A stretch of DNA of 64,000 bases, taken from positions 434,001-498,000 of the forward strand of contig JARGSG010000218.1 in the NCBI GenBank assembly GCA_030374805.1, read 5' to 3'. Made by a program: the position numbers and the translations under genes. Shown piece after piece: positions 31,028 to 40,276 of the stretch; position 1 is the stretch's first letter, and the number at the start of each line of letters is the position of its first letter. The notes under the pieces were generated by a model, which had not been told where the DNA came from, made no database searches, and saw only the letters and a list, made by a program, of their open reading frames with translations. This DNA is from Gracilaria gracilis (lineage: Eukaryota; Rhodophyta; Florideophyceae; Gracilariales; Gracilariaceae).

Positions 31028-31066
31028 CAAAACATGGGCGCACCAAACGGGTGCGCCCATGTTTTG
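31028..31066. repeat. Perfect 17-bp inverted repeat, 5-nt loop
   Basis: CAAAACATGGGCGCACC (31028-31044), loop AAACG, exact complement at 31050-31066. Confidence 0.85.
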
Positions 31067-31261
31067 CTGCTATCGTGTGGGAAAACATCTTTTCGACCGC
31101 GGCGCGAAGCGCCGCATGCGGCCGGAGGCCGCTTTCACTTGTAGACCTCATAACAATTTCGACATGGCGGCAGCAGAAAGGTTATCTCCATTTCTAACTC
31201 TTTCTTGGAATGAGAGATAGTCCCTATATCAAATGGGCTCTTCTGTTGAGTTCTATTTGAG

Positions 31262-31269
31262 CATAAAAG
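31262..31269 (+). promoter_or_regulatory. TATA box candidate
   Basis: CATAAAAG, 146-153 bp before the ATG of the secreted-protein gene; the distance would leave a 5' leader of about 120 nt. Confidence 0.3.
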
Positions 31270-31414
31270 CGCAGTTTCTGAAAGAAGGTCGTCTGTTCTT
31301 CCTCCTCATTTCGTAACCATTCGCATTCGTCTTCCCTGACCTTGGAAGCAGCACTACCAACGACACACTTTTCTGTTTCAATTTTGCTACATTCACAACG
31401 AAACACCGGCGGTC

Positions 31415-32164
31415 ATGTTGTCCCTCTTCATGTTCCTTTATCTCGCTACCGTACTCGTACGTTCAACTCCGCTCACATCTGGAATACCAGCACCCGACGC
31501 CGCAGACGAGTATTTGTTTCAAAACTCTCGCATTTTGTTTGGTTCCGCTCCTAATCATGGAAATGTCGAACAGAATCCTAGGTCTTCGCCCATGCATGAC
31601 GACCCCGCCTCCTTCACTGGAACAGATCTTCTTCTTCAAACACAGAGAACCACCGGTCAGGCGCCATTGCAAAAATTGATAACCTGCAATGTAGATGCAT
31701 GTGTTTCGGAAGAAGCAAAGGTATACATCTGCAATTACCCGAGGCCCACCTCCGAAGGAACGCAGCTGCACTTCTTTGCAACCGGTGAAAACGAAGAAAC
31801 GCTCTCAGTTCAGTCGTGCTGCACTGTTCAGGAGCATTTGGTGGAATTCACAATTACACAAGCTCGAACTACGTTTACACCAATCGAGAGTTTGGGAATC
31901 CCCCCTATAACTTGTATTCTTATCAATGTGGCAACAAATCGACAAGAGATCCTGGACAGGCTAAACGAACGTTTTGGGTCTGATGAAGCGCACAAGTACC
32001 AACTGCCGTCTTTCTTGCACGAAAGAGATACACGTATTCTTTCGGGATTTGGTAGGCCCTTTGGGAGTTGTTGTTATGGTTGTTCGTTTAATAGAGAGCA
32101 TATGAACAGGGAATCAAGGCACCCGCCTAGTTACTCATGTTGCAGAGCCTGTCCTCTTCTTTAA
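31415..32164 (+). CDS. Small secreted cysteine-containing protein, unknown
   Basis: 249 aa from the ATG at 31415. Residues 1-20 (LSLFMFLYLATVLVRSTPL) form a signal peptide; there is no other membrane segment, so the product should be secreted or enter the wall. The middle has paired cysteines (ITCNVDACVSEEAKVYIC, SCCTVQE). The C-terminus has a dense Cys cluster (GSCCYGCS, SCCRACPLL). I recognise no family. It lies between the hairpin-bearing intergenic stretch and the Harbinger element, with no partner gene. The antisense frame 31463-31771 is a shadow. Confidence rests on the signal peptide and cysteine pattern only. Confidence 0.5.
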   Translation: MLSLFMFLYLATVLVRSTPLTSGIPAPDAADEYLFQNSRILFGSAPNHGNVEQNPRSSPMHDDPASFTGTDLLLQTQRTTGQAPLQKLITCNVDACVSEEAKVYICNYPRPTSEGTQLHFFATGENEETLSVQSCCTVQEHLVEFTITQARTTFTPIESLGIPPITCILINVATNRQEILDRLNERFGSDEAHKYQLPSFLHERDTRILSGFGRPFGSCCYGCSFNREHMNRESRHPPSYSCCRACPLL

Positions 32165-32672
32165 CCCGTGTTATCGAACTCGACCAGTGTGATAAATCAG
32201 TAGCCTTTGATGTCGGACCAAGTACAGGCTACCTGATTCCTTTTTAATGATTATATTTTGGAGGGCAAAATGTCATTCAGGAGTTAGCAAATGTCGCACA
32301 GGTGTTTTGCTATATCGCGTTACTTTTTTTCGCAGTTGAAGGCATACCGAATGACGAAGTTTTTTAATCTTTGTGACATGTATAGCAGAACTCACACGTT
32401 CGTTTTGCTATATCACGATGGTATAGGGTGGCCAATCAGCGTTGGATAAGCGCGTCATATGCCAAACCTCGTGTGATATCGTGTCACTCGTCGGCAAAAT
32501 TCGTCCCGAGCCTACAGCTCCGGACCGAATTTTGCTCGTCTCGTGCCCCGATATCTGCTGCACTCGGTTTGGCATATAACTCATGCTTACCAAACTTTTC
32601 GGGAAGAAAACAACGATATTATTCGCGCCATAGTATAGATTTTTCTTCTTTTTGAATCGAAGTTCTGCTTTA
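32165..32672. other. Intergenic with foldback repeat
   Basis: The short repeated phrase GTTTTGCTATATC occurs at about 32306 and 32403. Next to it lies the foldback at 32441-32595. No gene is seen. Confidence 0.4.
32441..32595. repeat. Imperfect foldback repeat, about 155 bp
   Basis: Two arms of roughly 65-70 bp are inverted copies with mismatches. Shared blocks are ATATGCCAAACC, GATATCG, CTCGTC and GCAAAATTCG, mirrored on the right by CGAATTTTGC, GATATC and GGTTTGGCATAT. Probably a small foldback MITE, or the source of a hairpin transcript. Confidence 0.6.
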
Positions 32673-32673
32673 A

Positions 32674-32686
32674 GAGCATGGCCACC
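32674..32686 (+). repeat. Harbinger left terminal inverted repeat
   Basis: GAGCATGGCCACC; followed by a further short inversion (CATGCTC). Confidence 0.8.
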
Positions 32687-32838
32687 CATGCTCCGATCCA
32701 ATCCATAGCGTATTGAACGTGTATTGAATGCATTGGTCGACCGTCCTGATTTGAACACGGTCCAAATCTCGTGACCGTTTGGATTGAAATGAACATCCGA
32801 GCTTCCCACTCGTTGCAAATCCAACTCAGTTTGCAACG

Positions 32839-33180
32839 ACCGCGCCACCCCCCGACCTGCCGCGCCACCCTCCGCCTTCCCGCGCCACCCCCCGACTAGC
32901 CGCGCCACCCTCCGCCTTCCCGCGCCACCCCCCGACTAGCCGCGCCACACCCCGACTAGCCGCGCCACCCCCCGACCTGCCGCGCCACCCTCGGCCTTCC
33001 CGCGCCACACCCCGACTAGCCGCGCCACCCCCCCGACCTGCCGCGCCCCCCTCCGCCTTCCCGCGCCACCCCCCGACTAGCCGCGCCACACCCCGACTAG
33101 CCGCGTCACCTCCCGACTTGTCGCGCCACCCTCCGCCTTGCCGCGCCATCCTCCGACTTGCCACGCTATCTTTTGACTTG
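32839..33180. repeat. GC-rich 20-bp minisatellite, about 17 units
   Basis: Units alternate around CGCGCCACCCCCCGACTAGC and CGCGCCACCCTCCGCCTTCC, degenerating toward the right end. It is inside the Harbinger element upstream of the transposase. Long minus-strand frames across it (32408-33308) are by-products of the repeat. Confidence 0.9.
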
Positions 33181-33617
33181 TTGCATACTCTGCTTTTCGC
33201 CGCGCCAGCCCTTAAATGGCCAAACCACTCTAACAATCTGTGCACCATTCCGATGATCACAGTAGCATTTTCGCTGCAGCTGCCTGACTCTACCCACCAG
33301 AACCTCATTATTTTTGCACGAAGCCGTCCTCCTTGCTAACACGGTGTCCTGCCCGCCACTGCGCTCCGTCCTGAACGCCACAACACAGCCCCACCACCAC
33401 GCCATCAAGTTTAACTTGGCGTCAAAAACTTCACGACCGCCTCTATCTTCGCGCTGCCACAACAACCTCTGCTCTGCTGTGCCCCTCTGCCTGCCGTCGC
33501 GCCCCAAACGGCACCCAACCATCCCCATATCCGTACTGCTCTGACTTCTGTAGCGCCTTAAACGGCACCGGACCACCCCCAAGCCCGCGTCACCACCTTT
33601 TTCAAGATCGCCGGAAA

Positions 33618-34979
33618 ATGGCCACTCGCAAATATATGCTTGCGTCAGATGACGACGAAGACAGTGCGTTGGCGGTTGCCGTGTGGATGCAGATGGTCGG
33701 CTTGGGTATATTGCAAATTCAATGCAAACAAGAACGGGGTGGAAGCCTCCCTGGAAAAGCTGGTAACATTTCCCGTGATTTTGCGGGTACACATATGTAC
33801 TACATGAAGAAATACTTCTGGCCCATGGATGAAAGAAGGCCTGGAACCGAGCAGTGCGGGCCGGAGCAGGGGGAGGAGGCATTTGAAATTCGTTTTCGTA
33901 TGCCAAAAGCTGTCTTCAATCGAGTGTTCGCTTCCGTTGTTACAACATCTGAATTCTTTAGGAAAGGACTGCGTCCGGACGCAACTGGAAAGCTTGGCAT
34001 ATCTCCTTTGCTCAAGGTATTGTGCGCACAACGACAACTAGCGTACGGCATACCGGCCGACCTTTGCGACGATCTGTTCAACATATCGGAAACAACGGCG
34101 TCGAACTGTCTGACCGAATTTTGTAAAGCTGTGGTTGCGAGGTGGGAAAGAGAGTATCTGCGGGAGCCTACAGCAGAAGATATGGAGCGCATTGAACGGC
34201 AGTTCGCTGCAGTGGGGTTCCCGGGTTGCGTCGGGTGCTTGGACTGCGCTGGCTGGACTTGGAAGAACTGCCCGAAGGCCCTCCAAGGCCTGATGACAGG
34301 CAAAGACGGGGTTCCAACATTGCGAATGGAAGCCATATGCGACTTGGATCTCTGGGTGTGGTCGTTTCAGTTTGGTTTGCCGGGAGTTTTTAATGATCTG
34401 AACATACTGGAGGTTAGTGCGCATTTCTCAAACGTCTTGAGTGGACAATTCCCGCCGGTGCGTCCGTCATACACAATAAGCGGGAAGGTGTTCAATTGGT
34501 TCTACTATTTGACAGACGGTATATATCCAGATTGGAAAGTGTTTATCAAAACTATTCGTGATGGCAACACTGCCAAGGAGAAGCTATTTCGGAGTCTACA
34601 AGAAGGTACTAGGAAGTGTGTGGAGCGCTTGTTTGGCGTATTGTTTCGGCGATTCAAGTACTTATTCTATGCATCTGAGCTTTGGACGGTGGAAAGGATG
34701 CGAACAATTGCGAAGGCCTGTGTCATTCTACATAACATGACGGTAGAGGTGAGGCGAGAATTTTACGGTAGCGATGGGGTTGGCGGCAGGAGCGCAATGT
34801 TTTCAGAAGAAGAAGACGAGACTGATGTTGTACTTGAGCCCATCCGAGATGAATCGGTTCAAGGATTTCTGGAATCCCATGCAAACATTGCGGATGATAT
34901 CAAAGTAAAAGCGTTACACAGGCGACTAAAGGAGGCCCTTGTGCAGCATATATGGGATATGCATGGGAATCTAACGTGA
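33618..34979 (+). CDS. PIF/Harbinger transposase (DDE_Tnp_4 type)
   Basis: 453 aa from the ATG at 33618. Residues 90-190 form a helical DNA-binding-like region (FEIRFRMPKAVFNRVF, LAYGIPADLCDDLFNISE). The catalytic domain follows: VGCLDCAGWTW (D209), the family motif GLPGVFNDLNIL (D260), YYLTDGIYP (D300) and CVERLFGVLFRRFKYL (E336), ending with RTIAKACVILHNM. All motifs expected of an active enzyme are present and the length fits the family. It excises and integrates the element in the nucleus, normally with the Myb-like partner encoded at 35066-36160. No frameshift or stop is seen. Confidence 0.93.
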   Translation: MATRKYMLASDDDEDSALAVAVWMQMVGLGILQIQCKQERGGSLPGKAGNISRDFAGTHMYYMKKYFWPMDERRPGTEQCGPEQGEEAFEIRFRMPKAVFNRVFASVVTTSEFFRKGLRPDATGKLGISPLLKVLCAQRQLAYGIPADLCDDLFNISETTASNCLTEFCKAVVARWEREYLREPTAEDMERIERQFAAVGFPGCVGCLDCAGWTWKNCPKALQGLMTGKDGVPTLRMEAICDLDLWVWSFQFGLPGVFNDLNILEVSAHFSNVLSGQFPPVRPSYTISGKVFNWFYYLTDGIYPDWKVFIKTIRDGNTAKEKLFRSLQEGTRKCVERLFGVLFRRFKYLFYASELWTVERMRTIAKACVILHNMTVEVRREFYGSDGVGGRSAMFSEEEDETDVVLEPIRDESVQGFLESHANIADDIKVKALHRRLKEALVQHIWDMHGNLT

Positions 34980-35065
34980 GTGTGAGGTTGAGAAACATAT
35001 AGTTTTATTATCTCCGAAGTAAACAAAGAGGAAATCCCAATACAACAGAAACAGTCTGCTGACAT

Positions 35066-36160
35066 TTAGCTCGTTTTCTCCGCACCAGTGTCTGTCTCTC
35101 CTGCTCCTTGTACAAGACTGTTTGTCTCTGTACTATTTGGAAAAGACGATGTAGCACCAAGGTCTTTCGGAAAAGAATTCCTAATGAAAGGTGTAGTACC
35201 AGCGGAAGGAGCGCCTTGTGGTACGGATGGTGGAATGGCGTCAGCCACAGTTTCACTGTGGCATATGCTACTTTCCAGTCGTCGTAATGCCTCTCTTTGC
35301 GTGAGATCCAAAAAGCGACTAAGCATCGCAGGGTCCGTACCCGGAATAGAAAACAACTTGAACATGGACTGCTTTTGCTCTATTTCCAGAAACTGCTCCG
35401 ATAATTTGTTTCTCTTGTGAGCAGCCTCTCCTAGTTTATCGATTCCATCTGCCCCACGATGCAATGCCGCCACTTGCTTAGAAATTTCTAGGGCACGCTT
35501 GTTACCGATCGGACGCAGCTTTTCCTTCGGAGGTGATGAAGGCATTCCATTTGGTCCACTCCCATCATACTTTTCCAAATTAGATGAGTTCTCACCAGAC
35601 ACTTCACCATCCTGTCCCAGTGAGGTGGACATAGTTGAACAAGCCTCGTTTGAAGATGATGCACGTGATAGCAGTTTTGAATTCTGCCGAGATGCATTTA
35701 GCATATCCCAACCATGAGTGCTTCGCAAAAATTTCATAGCTTGAACATAAGGAAAAGGGCTCCCAGCAGACAGTGTTTGGTCGTTAAAGTAGGTATACAT
35801 GTTTCCTATTGTTGCGTCTCCATTATAAACTGCAAGTGCCGCTCTTTCGATATCCTCCTCCGACGGAGACCCAGTTGGTTTTTTTGCTTTAATAGCAAAG
35901 ATGATGCCTTCATACTTTACGCAAGATGCGCGGGCCTTTTTGTACCTTTGAATAATGGCATCACCAGTTCTTTCAAAGAAGGTGATGTTTGGAAACGTTA
36001 CACGATCCCGATCAGTAAACTGTTTGAAGGCTTTGAGAACCTGTGCTTCAAAGAGCTGAGTTTTCTTTCCCCTCCCTGACTTGGGATCTTCGGAAGCTGT
36101 GATGAATGCACGGCAAGCAGAAACTGTTTCTGGTGCGGACCACCCTTTTCCGGTGCCCAT
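35066..36160 (-). CDS. Harbinger Myb/SANT-like partner protein
   Basis: 364 aa from the ATG at 36158-36160; the open frame extends 10 codons further only from a TTG. Residues 3-120 form a trihelical Myb/SANT-like domain (GKGWSAPETVSACRAFITAS, VLKAFKQF, RYKKARASCVKYEGII). The tail is Ser-rich, then has a coiled-coil-like segment near residues 250-310 (LFSIPGTDPAMLSRFLDLTQ and RLESS). Proteins of this kind bind the element ends and carry the transposase into the nucleus. It is convergent with the transposase. Confidence 0.88.
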   Translation of the reverse strand: MGTGKGWSAPETVSACRAFITASEDPKSGRGKKTQLFEAQVLKAFKQFTDRDRVTFPNITFFERTGDAIIQRYKKARASCVKYEGIIFAIKAKKPTGSPSEEDIERAALAVYNGDATIGNMYTYFNDQTLSAGSPFPYVQAMKFLRSTHGWDMLNASRQNSKLLSRASSSNEACSTMSTSLGQDGEVSGENSSNLEKYDGSGPNGMPSSPPKEKLRPIGNKRALEISKQVAALHRGADGIDKLGEAAHKRNKLSEQFLEIEQKQSMFKLFSIPGTDPAMLSRFLDLTQREALRRLESSICHSETVADAIPPSVPQGAPSAGTTPFIRNSFPKDLGATSSFPNSTETNSLVQGAGETDTGAEKTS

Positions 36161-36502
36161 ACTGGCTCTTATGCTGTTTGGACGGAGCAATGTTGGAGTG
36201 GGTGGATTGAGCTATGGAACTGTGTTTATATAGTATGCTTTGTTTTATGTTTGCGCGACGCAGGTTTGTATTGGTTGGCTTTTTGGCGCCAAAACCACGC
36301 TGGTTGCAGCGAGATGCGTGCTTGGTATTGGATTGAAACGAAGCGAATCGTGGTCCAAATGTATCGTTTTTGGACTGAGATTTGCTTGGTTTCAATCCAA
36401 GTTCCATTTCAATTTATTTTGAAATGGATTGAATTGAATTGGTGCGATCACAATTCGCAGTTCATTTCCAAAAAATGAATTGGAACTCAAAATTGGACCC
36501 CC

Positions 36503-36515
36503 GGTGGCCATGCTC
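36503..36515 (-). repeat. Harbinger right terminal inverted repeat
   Basis: Plus-strand GGTGGCCATGCTC, the exact inverse of the left repeat, followed by TTA. Confidence 0.8.
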
Positions 36516-36518
36516 TTA

Positions 36519-37405
36519 GTTTTCCTCCACACATTTGCTGCCAAGGGTACTAATTTGTGTACCTGTACTTCTAAGCTTTGCTATAAAAATGTCTTCTTGG
36601 CGGTCGGTTTGGAGGGGTAGAAAACCACGTGTTACACGTGGTCCTGTTTCAATGACAGCGAGGCGCTCTGGAAAGCTGATGCAGGAACGGAGAGAATCGT
36701 GCCTATCAAGGGTAGACTCATATGCCCCGCGAGTTCAAACAAATCTCCGTTTCGGGTCATTCTTGGAAAACAGGTTGTGCGTGCGCTTTCCACTGCAAGC
36801 TGTGGCGGGAAGCAAGCCGGGGCGGGTCCGGTAGAGTTCAGTGCTGCAGTTGGACGATACCAAACTGCCGGAATCTGATTCGGGCTGTGGTCCCGGGGAA
36901 AAATTAGAGAACGAATGAATGTAGACTGACGTCCCGACCCCCGACAAGAATATTCTCTCAGACGGCACTATGGAGCACAGCGGCGGTCCTGACAGGGACT
37001 GCATGTACTGTGTCATTCACAGCCCCGTCAACGGTCATGTACGGCCAGAACGACCGCCTTCAAAATGGGAATACTAATACAGAGATAAGATGTTTGATCA
37101 TCAAAAGAGTAAGAACCTTTTGGTACGGTTACATTTGGCAGGACAGTGTAACACGTAAATGTGCCAAGAAAAGGCGTGAATCCAAATCTTTATACCCCCT
37201 TCTAGCTAGATACATTCAAGTCCTTACGTGTCCTTTCGGCTGCAAATCATGTGTGCAAAACGTTCTAAAATATCTGTGCGACAAATGCAAATTATATATG
37301 GATACCCTTAAAAAGTCTGCGCATATCCCTTTCATGCCGCTCTTTGTCTGTTTCCAAAAAGAGCACATGTCTGTCAGTCTGCACAAACGAAACTGTTGGC
37401 TAGCA
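36519..37405. other. Intergenic, nothing recognised
   Basis: About 890 bp between the Harbinger right end and the 3' end of the galaxin-like gene. Small open frames (36535-36834, 37010-37528) lack domains. Part is presumably the 3' untranslated region of the galaxin-like gene. Confidence 0.35.
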
Positions 37406-38125
37406 TCAGCAACTCCTTCCGCTTCGAACAATTCCTCCACAACATATTTGAAAGCCTGGAGTGAAAATGGTGGTTCCGCAGCATCGATGTACAGTAGACC
37501 CGCGAACAACTGTTCCCCCGCAACATAATTGCGAACCCGGCGAGAACTTTGTTGATCCACAGCATTTATATCCCATACCACCACGAACTACTGTTCCATT
37601 GCAACATAATTCGGAACCCGGCGAGAACTTTGTTGATCCACAACATTTATATCCCATACCACCGCGAACTACTGTTCCATTGCAACATAATTCGGAACCC
37701 GGCGAGAACTTTGTTGATCCACAACATTTATATCCCATACCACCGCGAACTACTGTTCCATTGCAACATAATTCGGAACCCGGCGAGAACTTTGTTGATC
37801 CACAGCATTTATATCCCATACCACCACGAACTACTGTTCCATTGCAACATAATTCAGAACCCGGCGAGAACTTTGTTGATCCACAGCATTTATATCCCAT
37901 ACCACCACGAACTACTGCTCCATTGCAACATAATTCGGAACCCGGCGAGAACTTTGTTGATCCACAACATTTGTATCCAAAACCACCACGAATTACTCTT
38001 CCATTGCAACATAATTCGGGACCCGGCGAGAATGGAGCTCCGTTGCACAAGGCACCGTGTACCGTGCGAAAGATGAGCATTAGTGCGAACAAGAACAATG
38101 ATAGAAAGGTTGTAGAATTCTTCAT
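37406..38125 (-). CDS. Galaxin-like secreted di-cysteine repeat protein
   Basis: 239 aa. The ATG at 38123-38125 is chosen because it gives a signal peptide (residues 1-24, LFLFALMLIFRTVHG); the frame runs 73 codons further upstream without purpose. The mature part is eight tandem units of about 27 aa (CCG, STKFSPG, ELCCNG, VVRGGMGYK), each with two adjacent Cys pairs. Four central units are identical. The CCxG, FxPG and CCxG pattern is that of galaxin, a coral skeletal-matrix protein family also found in other eukaryotes. Here it is probably an extracellular matrix or wall protein cross-linked by disulfides. The first and last units are diverged and cap the array. There is no neighbour of related function. 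Confidence 0.8.
   Translation of the reverse strand: MKNSTTFLSLFLFALMLIFRTVHGALCNGAPFSPGPELCCNGRVIRGGFGYKCCGSTKFSPGSELCCNGAVVRGGMGYKCCGSTKFSPGSELCCNGTVVRGGMGYKCCGSTKFSPGSELCCNGTVVRGGMGYKCCGSTKFSPGSELCCNGTVVRGGMGYKCCGSTKFSPGSELCCNGTVVRGGMGYKCCGSTKFSPGSQLCCGGTVVRGSTVHRCCGTTIFTPGFQICCGGIVRSGRSC
37545..38030. repeat. 81-bp tandem repeat in the galaxin-like gene
   Basis: About six near-identical 81-bp units. Near identity at the DNA level implies recent expansion or conversion. Because 81 is a multiple of three, two antisense frames also stay open across the array. Confidence 0.9.
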
Positions 38126-38292
38126 GATGACAAAACGAGACGCAGTATTAGACACAGTATGCAAAGGCCTGTTTGACTGAGACTTCTTCAGGTTCCCACA
38201 GATTCGCTCCGTCCGTCCAGAAAGCTTTAAGATGCGAAGATATTGGGGGGTGGAGGGAGTTGCTCGTTGGCAGGAGTCGAGATGGCGAAGGT

Positions 38293-38301
38293 CTCTTATA
38301 G
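38293..38301 (-). promoter_or_regulatory. TATA box candidate for the galaxin-like gene
   Basis: CTATAAGAG on the minus strand, about 170 bp before the chosen start codon. Confidence 0.3.
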
Positions 38302-40251
38302 ACAGGTGACAGCATTGAGGAGGATCCATGGAAATAGTCTGCACAATGCGAGTGAGGAGTGGGAACCCTGCAACATGAAGATTTCACTCAACATCATCAA
38401 GATACTAAAGATTGTTATGGAGCTATATATGTTGGCTCGGAATGAGGTATGCAATATTGGACTGAGCGATCGACAAAACGCACAAGAGCTTCTCGCATGT
38501 CATCTCTCTAGCATGTGATCAGAAATTTCAAGGTCATTCTGATAATTTATTAGTGCCACTGTTCAGAATGACGTGTCCAATTCTACATTCGGAAAACAAG
38601 CAGAAACCCTTGAATAGTCCCCAAGAATGGAAAGCAAATGATTGGGAAAAGCTTTGGACAAATTGTGAACGTTACCGCATATCTTTGCATGAGACTCGAT
38701 AGCGGCAACAAGATGATACATGAAGGAAATGTTTGCACTTCCGTTATTTTAAATTTTGGAAACTTTTTTCGATTTGGAGCATTTTGGAGCGTTTGGTAAA
38801 GTCTTCTAGATTCGAAAAACAGTTACGGTTCCAGCTTGCTATTCGTTACTTTCATGGAAATGAAGAGAACTTTTCTTTTCTGACTCACGCTTTTTGGAAA
38901 GCTTGGTATCCACATTCCCAAGTCTTCAGAACTACTCGGCTTCAGCACACAACCTCACACTGCTTTCACGATCACATGCCTGCTCCTAACGCAGGGGTTC
39001 TTCACATGCGTCTCTGAAAGGGCTCTGGTGCCCGAGCAACTAGGGAGCAGTCCAGCGGAGCCCGGTTGTGCCGCCCTGAGGAGAAGCTGATTTTGGAGAC
39101 GGTGCTGAAGAGCACAGTGGCGGTCCTGGATGGAGCTGCCTGTGCAACGGACTTACGGCTCTGGCAAGGGCTGCGTCTCGTGGTATCGAAGAACGACGGT
39201 TTCTGAAAACTCGCGGAGTGAAGTGTATAATCGAAGCTTAGCTGACAACCGCGATTTTTCTTCGATACCGCACTCCATTTTGTTCGTGTAGCCACTTTGC
39301 TGCAACACTGCTACCATACACTACAAAAGCCGAACTGATTTTCATGCTCATATACCAGCTTTCTCGAAACTGTCGATTTCTGAACCTGATCTTTGACTGT
39401 TACAAAAGTGGACAGGAGTAAGTTCACAAGTGTTGTGCAGTAAAGAACAATTTAATAAACCGAAATTCTCATATTTCTCTCTTTCGCAAAGCTCCGGAGT
39501 GGAAGAAAGCGCAGAATATAAAGTAAACCCATCATCGATACCCAAGTGGAGACAAACCACCGATGATTGCCACTCATCGATGATTGTAGGTCTTGGCGCC
39601 CGCTTCCTGGGCATCTGAGGAAACCGATGAGTATGGCGACGCTTGAACTGCAAAAGAATGGGACAGCGATGACTCTGAGCAAGTAGTTCTCCACTATGCC
39701 ATGGTGCCAAGCGGAAGTTAATAGCACTCTGAGCTTTGGCACGCTGAAGCTTTTCTTCATCGTTGCATTCTCTTCTAGAGCGATTGTATTTCTCGCGACG
39801 GTGCTTGTTCCTTAGCAAGTCTCGAAAGAAAACGGGGGGGAAAAGCTGCACTTCCGCCCGAAGACGAACCACTCAAGCCCCAATCCAGGTGGGAAGGTCA
39901 ACATCAGCTGTTCTTCAGCAGATGACAGCCGTGGCCAGCCGTGTGTTTAATATGCGTCGTGGTGCCCATGCGGGTATCTTCCTTTGAAGAAGCGTACATG
40001 CGCGCTCTCGCCTTGCAAAAGGCCGATGGGTTTTGAAATGAGGCACCTTTCTTTCTTGTGTTGTATCTGAAATTCTGCTAAATAAAAATTAACTACCAAC
40101 AGCCAAGGTGCGCTGAAAATACATCTCTCAGGATATAAAGAGTTTTTTTTCTTGTCAAAAGGAGCATTAAAGACTCTTGAAACAAAGAACATAAAGAGTC
40201 GCTGAGGCTTTTTTTGGCACTAATCTAACGAATTGATAAAGATTAAAGATA

Positions 40252-40276
40252 TTGGATCACCAAGAAGGTGATCCAA
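40252..40276. repeat. Perfect 10-bp inverted repeat, 5-nt loop
   Basis: TTGGATCACC, loop AAGAA, exact complement; in AT-rich intergenic sequence. Confidence 0.75.

Larger units (their letters stand above)
29615..31414. other. Intergenic with two perfect hairpins
   Basis: Holds the 5' flank of the symporter gene and of the secreted-protein gene. Two exact hairpins (30030-30060, 31028-31066) are present. A minus-strand 98-codon frame (30394-30690) with a hydrophobic N-terminus has no other support. Confidence 0.4.
32673..36515 (+). mobile_element. PIF/Harbinger DNA transposon, both genes open
   Basis: About 3.84 kb bounded by TTA (32670-32672 and 36516-36518), the 3-bp target duplication typical of PIF/Harbinger. 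The terminal inverted repeats are 13 bp (GAGCATGGCCACC). It carries the standard pair: a DDE transposase (plus strand) and a Myb/SANT-like DNA-binding partner (minus strand), converging with about 86 bp between stops. A GC-rich 20-bp minisatellite lies between the left end and the transposase. Both frames are open, so this copy may be, or recently was, active. A right-end relic of the same family is at 6157-6200. Confidence 0.88.

Noticed and set aside
32839-33180. CRISPR-like regular short repeats
   Set aside because: The 20-bp units abut without unique spacers and drift gradually; this is a minisatellite in a eukaryotic transposon.
32408-33308. Minus-strand RGVAR/GGWRG repeat proteins
   Set aside because: Arise from translating the minisatellite in the antisense direction.
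37461-38180. Plus-strand 239-codon frame with NSEPGENFVDPQHLYP repeats
   Set aside because: Exact antisense of the galaxin-like array; it stays open because the unit is 81 bp. The minus strand has the signal peptide and the cysteine pattern.
39348-39872. 174-codon minus-strand frame
   Set aside because: No recognisable motif or secretion signal; composition does not stand out from its flanks.
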